A stretch of 64,000 nt of DNA from an uncultured Acidobacteriota bacterium. GTDB taxonomy: Bacteria; Acidobacteriota; JAAYUB01. Where the stretch lies: assembly GCA_937925645.1 (NCBI GenBank), contig CALAMB010000400.1, positions 1 to 64,000 of the forward strand, written 5' to 3'. The translations under genes were made by a program, and so were the position numbers. This document shows, piece by piece, positions 1 to 7,798 of this stretch; the first letter of the stretch is position 1, and each line of letters begins with the position of its first letter. A model generated the notes under the pieces. The model searched no databases, was not told the origin of the DNA, and worked only from the letters and a program-made list of their open reading frames with translations.

Positions 1-1971
1 GAAGGCCGCGGCTTCCACCCGGCGCATCTCCTCCCAGCGGCTGATCGCCGCGGGCGGATTGTCGCCGCGCAGCGCCTCGCCTTCGCGGTAGAGTGTTTCA
101 ATGCGGGCCATGGCGTCCAGCGTCGAGGACCAGCGGGCGGCGGCCGGCGCCTGGGGCGAGCGGCGGATCTTTTCCTGAAGCTGCCGCCGGGCGGCTTCCA
201 CGTCGCCCTGCAGGAACAACTGCCGGATGGCGGCGTCCTCACGTTCACTGGTTTCGGCCGCCCGGCGCCGGCGCAGCAGGTCCGCATACTGCCGGGCGTC
301 CGCCCCCGCCGGGCCGGCCGCAGGCGGCGCCTGGCCGGACAACCGGGCGTACAGCGTTTTCGCGGCAACGTTGTTCGGATCGGACTCGAGCACCTTGGCC
401 AGGTCCAGGCGCGCGTCGGTGAGGCGCTGCAACAGGATGGACAGCTTGGCGCGCAGCAACAGCATGTCGACGTTGTCGGGCTGGCGCCGCAGCGCCTCGG
501 ACACGCTGTCCATGGCGGCCCGGTATTCACCGGCGCGGTAGAACGCCATCGCCTTGAACAGGTACCCCTCGCCCTGTTCCGGGTGGGCCGCGATGAGACG
601 CTCGGCGGCTGCGGCTGCGGCTGGCAGCTCGCCCTGGCCCAACCGCGCCAGGCAGATGTAGGCAAGGGCGGAAGCGGATCGCGGGTCCAGTTGTAGCATT
701 TTTTCCGACAGGGTGACGACGGCGGTGTAGTCGTTAAACTCGAGAGCGGGCTTCGACAACGTCTGGTCGATCGCACCGTCGATGTGTTGGAGCACCGCCG
801 TCCCGGCTTCCGGACGGTAAACGCTGGCCGGGGGAATCTTGAAATAATACGCCAGGGCGGTCTCCAGGTCTCCGCCGGCGAGCGCCTGGCGGAGCGTCTC
901 CCCCTGCTGAGCGGCTTCGATTTCCATCTGGGCGTTTTCGAGCAGCGCCTGTTTTTCCGCCAGCGGCAGCGGGAAGTCCTTGTCGCCCAACAGCCGGTCG
1001 GCCAGCGGCTGCCACTGGCGCTGCCGCACCATCTCCTGCGTCTGGCGCCGGGCGTCCTCTTCCCGGCCGGCGGAGCCGAGGCGCTTGAAGAACCAGATGC
1101 CGCCGACGACGGCGACACCCGTGATGATGAGGCCGATCACTCCGGCCGCGACCCAGGTGGGTGCACGACTGCTGCGGATCGGCGGCGCCTTCGCCGGGGT
1201 GGGCGTCGCCGCCGGCTGAGCGGCGGCTTCCGCCTGGGCGGGCGGCGCCACAGGCAGGTGGTAGGTGAACCGGACGGCACCCAGGCGGATGACGTCGCCT
1301 TCCTTCAACGTTTCGCGGGCGATCCGCCGGTCGTTGAGATACACGCCGGCGGGGCTCTCGAGATCCACGACGACGACCTGGCGCTCCCGCTGGATGATCT
1401 TGGCGTGGCGGCCGGCGATGCCGGCCCCGTTCAGTCGGACGGCGGCATCGGATGAGCTGCCGAGGATGACTTCCTTCTCTTTGAGCAGTATGAGCGATTG
1501 TCTGCCGGCGGCATCGGTGACCGACAAGTGATGGCAGGTCTGAAGATCCTGGTCGGTGACCGGAGGCTGGGGCTCCACCAAAGGCGGTGGCGGCGAGGCC
1601 GGCTCCGGGGTCGGGCCGATGGTGGCGTCGGATCGCTTCTGGCAGAGGGAGATCTCCAGCATCTCCCGGGTGGCTTCCAGGTCCACGTCGTAGAAGACGC
1701 ACCGCGTGCTGCCCAGGATCAGCTGGTCGCCGGGGTGGAGCGGCTGTTCCGTCAGCACGGGAGCCGCGTTCAGATAAAACGGCTTGTCCGGCGCCAGATT
1801 CCGGATGACGCATGCGCCGGGCGTTGCGTGGATGACCGCCTGGCGCGGGGCCACCAGCGGGTCCTGGATCCGGATCCCGGCCTGTTCGCCGGAGCCCAGG
1901 ATGTTGTCGCCATCCTTGAGCGCGAGCTTGTGGGTCTGACCGCCGGCCAGGCGCAGTTCCAGAAAAGCCAT
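1..1971 (-). CDS. FHA-FHA-transmembrane-TPR protein (C-terminus beyond window)
   Basis: The frame is open from an ATG at 1971 to the window edge, giving 657 codons with no stop, so the C-terminus is missing. Residues about 5-96 and 148-237 look like two FHA (phosphothreonine-recognition) domains joined by a proline-rich linker. The first is degenerate: it lacks the GR and SxxH signature. The second keeps a GRHAKI stretch and a GVYLND turn. One hydrophobic segment lies at about 271-293, and the region from about 420 onward is alanine-rich and helical with TPR-like periodicity. The predicted layout is cytoplasmic FHA domains and an exported TPR part. The gene starts 9 bases after the SctL-like gene, so they are probably co-transcribed. 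SctD-type ring proteins of type III systems also have FHA-like cytoplasmic domains, but TPRs instead of ring-building motifs would be unusual. The domain reading is fairly firm; the role is inferred. Confidence 0.8.
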   Translation of the reverse strand, partial: MAFLELRLAGGQTHKLALKDGDNILGSGEQAGIRIQDPLVAPRQAVIHATPGACVIRNLAPDKPFYLNAAPVLTEQPLHPGDQLILGSTRCVFYDVDLEATREMLEISLCQKRSDATIGPTPEPASPPPPLVEPQPPVTDQDLQTCHHLSVTDAAGRQSLILLKEKEVILGSSSDAAVRLNGAGIAGRHAKIIQRERQVVVVDLESPAGVYLNDRRIARETLKEGDVIRLGAVRFTYHLPVAPPAQAEAAAQPAATPTPAKAPPIRSSRAPTWVAAGVIGLIITGVAVVGGIWFFKRLGSAGREEDARRQTQEMVRQRQWQPLADRLLGDKDFPLPLAEKQALLENAQMEIEAAQQGETLRQALAGGDLETALAYYFKIPPASVYRPEAGTAVLQHIDGAIDQTLSKPALEFNDYTAVVTLSEKMLQLDPRSASALAYICLARLGQGELPAAAAAAERLIAAHPEQGEGYLFKAMAFYRAGEYRAAMDSVSEALRRQPDNVDMLLLRAKLSILLQRLTDARLDLAKVLESDPNNVAAKTLYARLSGQAPPAAGPAGADARQYADLLRRRRAAETSEREDAAIRQLFLQGDVEAARRQLQEKIRRSPQAPAAARWSSTLDAMARIETLYREGEALRGDNPPAAISRWEEMRRVEAAAF

Positions 1972-1980
1972 GGTTTTGCC

Positions 1981-2634
1981 TCACTGCTTGCGGGCGAACA
2001 GCTTCTCGACGACCCGGAGCTGGGTTTCCAGCCGGGCGTCGATGGTGCCGATCTCGGTGTCGATGATGCAGCCGCCCCGTCCCACGAGCAAATCCTCGAC
2101 GATTTCGATCTCCTTGCTCTCCCCCAACATGGTGTAAAGCTCCATCTTGTTGTCTTTGAGATAACCCAGATCCTCAGGGTTGACCCGGATGCGGATTTCT
2201 TTCTGGTATTTCAGCGACTCGATGGCCTTGTGGATGATTTCCAGCATCATGTGGGGCTCCACCTCGACGCATCGGCCGATGATCCGTTCGGCGATCTTGA
2301 GACTGAGTTTCAGCATCTCCTGCTCGGAGTTGTTCAACATTCGGCCGTATTGCGTCTTGGCGTCATGGATGGTCTGGGTGAGCTGGGTCAGGCCCTCCTC
2401 ATATCCGGCGCGCCGGGCTTCCTCCCGGATACCCGCCGCATCCGCCTTGGCCTTGTCCAAAAGCTCTCGGGCGTTTTCCCGAGCCTCGGCGAGTATTTTT
2501 TCAGCCGAGCTCATGGCGTGCACCACGTCGCTCTTGAGGACTACCCCCTCCCCGGCCACGACCGGCCGGCTCGCCTTGTCGGCGCCGGGAACGGATTCGT
2601 CGCCGGGCGTTCCCTTGATGATCTTCGAGGACAT
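1981..2634 (-). CDS. SctL/FliH-type stator protein of a type III export ATPase
   Basis: This 217-residue protein has the layout of the FliH/SctL (HrpE/YscL) family. A disordered N-terminus is followed by an Ala/Glu/Lys-rich coiled coil at about residues 42-85, then a globular C-terminal half ending in the family-typical stretch GGCIIDTEIGTIDARLETQ. Such proteins dimerise, hold the export ATPase (SctN/FliI) and link it to the cytoplasmic sorting platform. The ATG at 2634 was chosen because a GAGG lies 8 bases upstream; an in-frame GTG at 2643 is possible. It follows the FliG-like gene by 13 bases. SctL and FliH cannot be told apart with certainty by eye. The non-flagellar reading rests on neighbours (FHA, TPR and PP2C genes) and on the absence of flagellar structural genes in the visible part. 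Confidence 0.75.
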   Translation of the reverse strand: MSSKIIKGTPGDESVPGADKASRPVVAGEGVVLKSDVVHAMSSAEKILAEARENARELLDKAKADAAGIREEARRAGYEEGLTQLTQTIHDAKTQYGRMLNNSEQEMLKLSLKIAERIIGRCVEVEPHMMLEIIHKAIESLKYQKEIRIRVNPEDLGYLKDNKMELYTMLGESKEIEIVEDLLVGRGGCIIDTEIGTIDARLETQLRVVEKLFARKQ

Positions 2635-2647
2635 CTCCGCCACCTCG

Positions 2648-3634
2648 TCAGTAGTATTTCCACATGGACCGGATCCGATCGATTTCCGCCAGATAGGTGA
2701 TTTTCTGAAGAATCTCGAGGCGAACAGCCTGGAGTTGGGCCGGATCGATCCGGGCGCTCAGCCGTTGCACCAGCCGCAGCAGCACGTCGCTGGCGGCCGG
2801 GGGCAGCTTGTAGGCGAGAAAAGCCACCCGGTCGGCTTCGATGCCCGCCAGGGCGCGGGCCAACAGGTGCAGCCCCGTGAATTCGATGAGCTGGCCCTTC
2901 TGGTATAACTCATCTTGCAGATGGAGGAAGGATTCCCGGGCCTGAATGACGCGCTCCTCCACCGTGTCCTGATACTGCGCGAGCTTGACCCGGACCTTGT
3001 CGCGCATCTTCTCGGGCAGCTTGTTGCAGATGACATCGGCGTCGGCGGCGGGCAGCCGCTGGCAGGCCATGGCCAGTTCGGAGGTGCCGATTTCCTCCAG
3101 GACGATGGTCAGCTCATCGCAATCGAGAAAGACGATGATCTCGAAGTGGTCGGCGCCGATGCCTGACATGCGGCAGGGCAGGCGGAAACGCCTCGCCAGC
3201 AGGGTCTGAAACAGCTCCGCCAGGCGGGGTGAAGGGAGGGCGTTCCGCATCTCGGTGGCCAGACGCTTGGCCGGACCGGCTTTCATCTCCTTCAGGACGA
3301 GCTGGGCATGGCGTGGCGGGAGCGCGTGCAGCACCAGACCCGCCAGGCGGGGCGGTTCCTGTTCCAGCACGCGTGCCAGCCAGGCCGGGTGGATCTCGTC
3401 GACGGTCTCGTGATAAGCGGGATCCATCAGGATCTTCAGCCGGTCCAGCGCCAGGGTGATGCGTTTTTTCGCCGGCATCTCGAGCAGCCGGGCCACCTCG
3501 GCCCGAAGTTCTTCCGCGCGCTCGGTGGGCAAGTATGCCAGCAGTCCGACTGTTTCGTCGCGCTCCAGCAGCAGGCTGGCAAAGACCAGGGCCTGGTCGC
3601 GAGTTTTCAGCATGAGCGGATGGCGTTCCGGCAC
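2648..3634 (-). CDS. FliG-like protein of a secretion or flagellar-type module
   Basis: This 328-residue, all-helical, soluble protein resembles the FliG middle/C-terminal armadillo-like domains. Around residues 175-250 there is a run with the FliG spacing: GTSELAMACQRLP, then DKVRVKLAQ, then an ERVIQARESF helix and a DELYQKGQLIEF turn. FliG sits between the MS ring and C ring of flagella and bears the charged torque residues. Non-flagellar systems normally use SctK at this place and lack FliG. Translation probably starts at GTG 3634, because AGGAG lies 5 bases upstream. It sits between a sigma-28-like gene and the SctL-like gene. The similarity is weak to moderate and judged by eye. A divergent SctK-like adaptor is an alternative. 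Confidence 0.5.
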   Translation of the reverse strand: MPERHPLMLKTRDQALVFASLLLERDETVGLLAYLPTERAEELRAEVARLLEMPAKKRITLALDRLKILMDPAYHETVDEIHPAWLARVLEQEPPRLAGLVLHALPPRHAQLVLKEMKAGPAKRLATEMRNALPSPRLAELFQTLLARRFRLPCRMSGIGADHFEIIVFLDCDELTIVLEEIGTSELAMACQRLPAADADVICNKLPEKMRDKVRVKLAQYQDTVEERVIQARESFLHLQDELYQKGQLIEFTGLHLLARALAGIEADRVAFLAYKLPPAASDVLLRLVQRLSARIDPAQLQAVRLEILQKITYLAEIDRIRSMWKYY

Positions 3635-3646
3635 CGGTACTCCTGG

Positions 3647-4363
3647 TTATGCCCGAATGGCGGTCTTGCCGGGCTTGCCGGCGCCCTGGAACATCTTTTG
3701 CATTTTTTTCATCGCCCGGGCGTGCATCCGGCACACCCAGGATTTGGAGAGGTTCAACAAGGATCCGATTTCATCCAGCGTCCGGTTCTCGAAATAATAC
3801 ATGCGGATGATCTGCTGTTCCTGCTCGCTGAGACGGCGAATCAACCGTTGCAGCAGGTCGGCCAGTTCGTGGCGTTCCATTTCTTCGTGCGGGCTCCGGG
3901 TGCCGCGGGCTTCAATCTCGGCGTGTTCCAGCGTCGTATCCAGCGATAACACGTACGCCGAAGCCATGACGAAGATCAGGTTTTTCATCTCCCCGAGGTC
4001 GAGCGCGCGGTTTTTCCCCCTGACAGACCCGATCGTTTCCGTTTCCTGCTGCAGGTAGAGTTCCATGGCGGAACGGAATTTCAATTTGGCGGCGTCGTTC
4101 CGCGATGTGGGGGCCATGGCCCGGAGACCGTCGTAGATCGAGCCACGGATGCGATAGTACGCGTAAGTCTTGAACGACACTTTCCGGCCGGGATCGAAGC
4201 GCTGGGCGGCGTCCACCAGTCCGAGGCGGGCCAGCGAGAGCAGTTCGTCAGGATCCACATGGCCGGGCAGGCCGGAACGCATGGACCGGGCGAGCGCCTC
4301 CGCGTAGGGGAGATATTCCTCCACCAAACGTTCCACTTGTTCCCGGTTTGGTTCGCTGGTCAT
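3647..4363 (-). CDS. Sigma-28 family (FliA/WhiG-like) RNA polymerase sigma factor
   Basis: This 238-residue protein has sigma-70 family region 2 in FliA style, with a DPDELLSLARLGLVDAAQRF run followed by FKTYAYYRIRGSIYDGLR at about residues 65-82. Region 4 near the C-terminus (about 185-225) has the helix-turn-helix LDEIGSLLNLSKSWVCRMHA. Sigma-28 factors direct transcription of late flagellar, sporulation (WhiG) or secretion genes. Its place inside a secretion-like operon suggests it controls genes of that system, perhaps effectors. The lysine- and methionine-rich tail (AMKKMQKMFQ) is typical of the family's end. The start ATG at 4363 sits 7 bases after the TPR gene's stop. I saw no adjacent FlgM-like anti-sigma factor. 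Confidence 0.85.
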   Translation of the reverse strand: MTSEPNREQVERLVEEYLPYAEALARSMRSGLPGHVDPDELLSLARLGLVDAAQRFDPGRKVSFKTYAYYRIRGSIYDGLRAMAPTSRNDAAKLKFRSAMELYLQQETETIGSVRGKNRALDLGEMKNLIFVMASAYVLSLDTTLEHAEIEARGTRSPHEEMERHELADLLQRLIRRLSEQEQQIIRMYYFENRTLDEIGSLLNLSKSWVCRMHARAMKKMQKMFQGAGKPGKTAIRA

Positions 4364-4370
4364 CTCGGGG

Positions 4371-4775
4371 CTACTGCCGGTTCGCCTCCGCGATAAAATT
4401 CAGGAACGATCGGGCCATCACACCGCCGGGCCCGTGCGGATCATTGGCCAGGACATGCTCAAAAATGTCCTTGGCTCTGGCGGTCTCCTTCTTGCAGAGC
4501 AGGGCTTCGCCAAGATGGGCCATGGTGAACGGGTCTTCCGGGAATGACTTGAGAGCGCCTTCAAGTTGGCGGATCGCTTCATCCACCTGGCCGGAGGCCA
4601 GCAGGACACTGCCGATGGCGGCCTGGGGGATCGGGTCGCCCGGCAGGAGCGCCGCCACGCCATTGAAGATGTCCACCGCCTGCTGATGCCGCCCGCTGTC
4701 CCGGCACAGATAGCCGCTCTCCATCAGGAACTGGATTTCATCCTGGGTGACGCGAACATTCAGTTTGTCGGCCAT
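4371..4775 (-). CDS. Small TPR protein, type III secretion chaperone-like
   Basis: This 134-residue protein has about three tandem TPR motifs. The repeats read as LMESGYLCRDSGRHQQAVDI, then AIGSVLLASGQVDEAIRQLE, then AHLGEALLCKKETARAKDIF. Small all-TPR proteins of this size in secretion operons are often class II translocator chaperones (SycD/LcrH) or needle-complex chaperones (SctG-like). The start at 4775 is set by a strong AGGAGG six bases upstream; longer in-frame starts lack such a site. It lies between the 113-residue unknown gene and the sigma factor, and all genes are closely spaced. The TPR fold is clear. The chaperone role comes only from size and context. Confidence 0.7.
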   Translation of the reverse strand: MADKLNVRVTQDEIQFLMESGYLCRDSGRHQQAVDIFNGVAALLPGDPIPQAAIGSVLLASGQVDEAIRQLEGALKSFPEDPFTMAHLGEALLCKKETARAKDIFEHVLANDPHGPGGVMARSFLNFIAEANRQ

Positions 4776-4785
4776 GGCATTCCTC

Positions 4786-5127
4786 CTACTTCTGCTCCGC
4801 CTGTTGGCGGAGTTGCTCATATTTGATTTCCAACAAGTCGGCCAACAGCTTCAAACTGTGGCCGTAGGCCGACAGAGCCGCCTGACCCAGCGCGGTGCCC
4901 GCGGGGTCACTCTGCCGGCCGACGGTGGTGTCCAGGTTCCGGCAGGTGTTCTGGCAAACGGTCTGAAACTGCTCGATGGCCGCTTCGTCGGATTCCAGCA
5001 GCTTTTCCAGAAACGGATAGTGCCGGAGATCGGCGGCGTCACGGCCGGGACCGGAATCGCGGGCTGGCTTGCCCCGGCGCATATCGCCGGCGCGAAAGGC
5101 GGAAAGTTTCGGATCGTTTTTATCCAT
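4786..5127 (-). CDS. Small helical protein of the secretion-like operon, function unknown
   Basis: This 113-residue, charged, mostly helical protein has no transmembrane segment or signal peptide. I do not recognise a family. A strong AGGAGG lies just upstream of ATG 5127, and the TPR gene follows after 10 bases. The first 30 residues are basic and probably disordered. The rest is rich in Leu/Glu/Gln and could form two or three helices with a C-terminal coiled coil (LKLLADLLEIKYEQLRQQAEQ). Small helical proteins upstream of a TPR chaperone in type III operons are often its client, such as needle, inner-rod or translocator-related proteins. That is a suggestion from position only. Confidence 0.6.
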   Translation of the reverse strand: MDKNDPKLSAFRAGDMRRGKPARDSGPGRDAADLRHYPFLEKLLESDEAAIEQFQTVCQNTCRNLDTTVGRQSDPAGTALGQAALSAYGHSLKLLADLLEIKYEQLRQQAEQK

Positions 5128-5156
5128 GGTCCCTCCTATTAAATGAGTGGATGCAT

Positions 5157-5993
5157 TCAGAGAATCTGGATCACCATCGCCGTCACATTGTCCTTGGCTC
5201 CGGCGTCGTTCGTGCGGGCGACGAGCTCCTGAACCAGTTCTTTCGGGTGTTTTGATCGAGCCATAACGGTCTGGATGCTGTCTTCGGACAGCATGGTGTA
5301 CAGTCCGTCGGTGCAGAACAGGATCTTGCAGCCGCTGCTGATGACGGAGACGTAAGTATCCACTTCCACGACATCGCTGCTGCCCAGGGCTCGGGCCAGC
5401 ACGTTGCGCTGGGGGTGGGCCTTGCCCTCCTCCGGGGAGATGATGCCTTGCTTGACCAGTTCGTTGACCATGCTGTGATCGCGGGTGAGCTGGCGAAAAT
5501 TGTTGTCATAGTGGAGGTAGCAACGGCAGTCCCCGACATGCCCGATGGTCAACAGGTCATCGGTGACCACTCCGACGGTGATCGTCGCGCCGATGTTGAT
5601 CCGATTGCCGCCGCGCTTGACATGGCAGATCCGCCGGTTGGCCTCCTGAATCGATTCCACCAGGAATTGGGCCGGCGCCGCAATGATCTCCCTGGCTGCT
5701 TCTTCGGAAAAATCGCCGTAATTCACGACTTCAGCCACCCGTTGCAGCGAAGGCCGTAGATACGTGTTCACGAACACTTCGCCAATTGTCTTAACGGCGA
5801 TCTTGCTGGCCAGCTCGCCTCTTTCTTTGCCGCCCATGCCGTCGGAGACCACGAAGAGGCCGAGGAACGACTGCTCGCGGTAGGTGTCCAGGTTCAGCAC
5901 CAGACCCATGGCCGCATCCTCGTTGGAGGTGCGCTTGATCCCGGTATCCGTCAAATAGGCCCAGGAAAACTGAGTGGACTGATTATCCTCCAT
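5157..5993 (-). CDS. PP2C-family serine/threonine phosphatase (Stp/PrpC-like)
   Basis: This 278-residue protein has all the usual PP2C (PPM) motifs in order: TSNEDA near residue 20, SDGMGGKERGE with the metal-binding aspartate, GHVGDCRCYL, LTRDHSMVNELV, ARALGS, FCTDGLY and DNVTAMVI at the end. It should be a Mn/Mg-dependent phosphatase that reverses Ser/Thr phosphorylation by Hanks-type kinases. No kinase gene is visible here. As the first gene of the operon with FHA domains at the other end, it suggests that assembly or activity of the secretion-like system depends on threonine phosphorylation. The ATG at 5993 was chosen over a TTG two codons upstream. Confidence 0.92.
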   Translation of the reverse strand: MEDNQSTQFSWAYLTDTGIKRTSNEDAAMGLVLNLDTYREQSFLGLFVVSDGMGGKERGELASKIAVKTIGEVFVNTYLRPSLQRVAEVVNYGDFSEEAAREIIAAPAQFLVESIQEANRRICHVKRGGNRINIGATITVGVVTDDLLTIGHVGDCRCYLHYDNNFRQLTRDHSMVNELVKQGIISPEEGKAHPQRNVLARALGSSDVVEVDTYVSVISSGCKILFCTDGLYTMLSEDSIQTVMARSKHPKELVQELVARTNDAGAKDNVTAMVIQIL

Positions 5994-6041
5994 GGTCAAC
6001 CGCTGAAACGAGTGGATCAGTTAAGGGCAAATAATGGTTCA

Positions 6042-6070
6042 ATACTATCACAAGATCATGAAATTGGAAA
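6042..6070 (-). promoter_or_regulatory. Candidate promoter of the secretion-like operon
   Basis: On the minus strand, TTTCCA (6070-6065) and TAGTAT (6047-6042) are 17 bases apart, with a TGA just before the -10 giving an extended -10. It lies about 50 bases upstream of the phosphatase start. Both hexamers match the sigma-70 consensus at four of six positions, so this is only moderate evidence. Confidence 0.4.
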
Positions 6071-6113
6071 CCGTCCGTAAAGCACGAGAAATGTTATGGA
6101 AATGCGGATCGGT

Positions 6114-6950
6114 TTATCCGCGCCGGCTTTGACGGTACAGGTAGGCGTTCAGCAGCTCGTATATGGGCGCCCATTCTGGAAAGCGTTCATGCAACACCGC
6201 CAGGTGGCGTTCCATCGTCAGGTGATCGCCGCGGGCGGCGGGGCCGGTGATGCCGGCCGCCGGATTCGTGCCGGCGAAGCCGGCCACCGTCGCCGCCGAC
6301 AGGGCGCACAAGCCGCGCGCCAGCGGTTTTCGAGCCGCGGCGGGGAAGGCCTGCAGCGAGTCGTGGCAGAAGAGCATTTGGGCGGCCACATGGGCGCAGC
6401 TGATCGTTGCCAGGCAGTGGTAAAGCTCTTTCAGGGAGGGGGGGATATCGACCGGGCGGGCACCCAGCCGGCGGGCCAGATGCTTGCCGGCGCGGACGGC
6501 GGCCGGATCGCCTTCGACGCACACGACGATGCTGGTGAAACGGGCCGGGTCCGGCTCGGGAAACGTTTGCAGAGGGTGCCAAGAGGCCACCGGCCAGCCA
6601 CGCCGCCGCAGCGGCTCCAGCATCCCGGCCGTATGGACGCCGGACGTGTGCAGCGCGATGCCGGCGCATTCGGCTGGCAGATTTGCGGCGCAGTCTGTCG
6701 CCGCCGCAAGCAGGTCATCGTCCGGCACGGCCAGCACCAGGCGCACCGGCCGATGGAACGTGGAACGGATCTTGGCGGCATGAACGGCCAGGCGCCGGCC
6801 CCGGACCGTGACGGCGCGTCGCCGGTTCCCCCGGCCGATGATTTCGGCCGGTAATCCGGCCCGAGCGGCGGCGGCGGCCAGGCTCAAGCCGACGCAGCCG
6901 GCGCCGACGATCAGCAGCGGGCCATTTGGCGGGCGGGCGGGTTCGGTCAT
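6114..6950 (-). CDS. Rossmann-fold and DUF2520 protein, probable ketopantoate reductase (PanG-type)
   Basis: This 278-residue protein has an N-terminal NAD(P)-binding Rossmann fold (LLIVGAGCVGLSLAAAAARAG, about residues 12-32) and a helical C-terminal DUF2520-like domain from about 150, with the conserved HPLQTF motif near residue 125. It is translationally coupled to panC: its ATG overlaps the panC stop as ATGA. PanB makes ketopantoate, which must be reduced to pantoate before PanC can use it, and no panE is seen here. As I recall, DUF2520-type proteins include PanG, a ketopantoate reductase described in Francisella. Assigning that role here rests on fold plus operon context. Other substrates are possible. 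Confidence 0.75.
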   Translation of the reverse strand: MTEPARPPNGPLLIVGAGCVGLSLAAAAARAGLPAEIIGRGNRRRAVTVRGRRLAVHAAKIRSTFHRPVRLVLAVPDDDLLAAATDCAANLPAECAGIALHTSGVHTAGMLEPLRRRGWPVASWHPLQTFPEPDPARFTSIVVCVEGDPAAVRAGKHLARRLGARPVDIPPSLKELYHCLATISCAHVAAQMLFCHDSLQAFPAAARKPLARGLCALSAATVAGFAGTNPAAGITGPAARGDHLTMERHLAVLHERFPEWAPIYELLNAYLYRQSRRG

Positions 6951-7798
6951 GACGGGGCGGATACCAGGATGTTGTCAATGAGCCGGGTGTCCCCGATGTG
7001 CACGGCCAGGGCAATCAGGGTGGTTTCGTTCACGACGGAGACCGGCTCCAGCCGGATGGTGTCGACGATCGCCACATACTGCGGCTTGGCCAACGGTTCG
7101 GACGCGAGCGTTTCCTCGATCGCGCGCCGGATCGCCTCAGCCTGCCGCTCGCCGGCCAGGATCAGGGCGGCGGCCCGCCGCAGGCTCTGGTAGAGGATGG
7201 GCGCGGCGCGGCGCTGGTCCGGGCTCAGATACACGTTGCGGGAGCTCATGGCCAGGCCGTCCGGTTCGCGCACGATGGGGCAGATGCTGACCTCGACGGG
7301 AAATTTCAGATCGGCGGCCATCCGTCGGACAATGATGGCCTGCTGGGCATCCTTCTGGCCGAAGAAAGCGATCTGGGGTTCCACGAGCGTAAACAGCTTG
7401 GCCACGACCGTCGCCACCCCGGCGAAATGGCCGGGTCGATGCCGGCCGCACATCTTATCGGCAAGATCGCCCACATCGATCCGGGTTTCAAAATCCTTGG
7501 CGTAGAACTCGTCGGGGGTGGGCGCGAACACGAAATCCACCGCGTACCGGGTCAGGAGTTCGACGTCGTGGGACAGGTTCCGGGGATACTTGGCGAAGTC
7601 CTCGGACGGACTGAACTGGAGCGGGTTCACGAAGATCGACACCACGACCACGTCGGCGCTCTCGCGGGCCTTCTTGACCAGCGACAAATGGCCTTCGTGC
7701 AGGGCGCCCATGGTGGGGACGAACCCGATCCGGAGGCCGGCCGCCCGGGCTTTGCGGACGACCGCTTTCAACTTATTGATCTTGGTGATGAGTTCCAT
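6947..7798 (-). CDS. panC: Pantothenate synthetase (pantoate-beta-alanine ligase)
   Basis: This 283-residue protein joins pantoate and beta-alanine using ATP to give pantothenate, the vitamin B5 step before coenzyme A. The class I-like nucleotidyl fold is marked by FVPTMGALHEGHLSLV (about residues 26-41) with the HxGH signature. It also has VVVSIFVNPLQF, the FGQKDAQQAIIVRRM segment and the SSRNVYLSP loop. Length is usual for the family. Its ATG at 7798 lies inside the end of panB (26-base overlap), and its stop overlaps the DUF2520 start, so the three genes form one coupled operon in pathway order. Confidence 0.97.
   Translation of the reverse strand: MELITKINKLKAVVRKARAAGLRIGFVPTMGALHEGHLSLVKKARESADVVVVSIFVNPLQFSPSEDFAKYPRNLSHDVELLTRYAVDFVFAPTPDEFYAKDFETRIDVGDLADKMCGRHRPGHFAGVATVVAKLFTLVEPQIAFFGQKDAQQAIIVRRMAADLKFPVEVSICPIVREPDGLAMSSRNVYLSPDQRRAAPILYQSLRRAAALILAGERQAEAIRRAIEETLASEPLAKPQYVAIVDTIRLEPVSVVNETTLIALAVHIGDTRLIDNILVSAPS

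Noticed and set aside
734..1984. An open minus-strand frame of 416 codons rich in Arg, Pro and Gly
   Set aside because: It overlaps the FHA-TM-TPR gene in another frame; its composition is that of an out-of-frame reading of GC-rich coding DNA.
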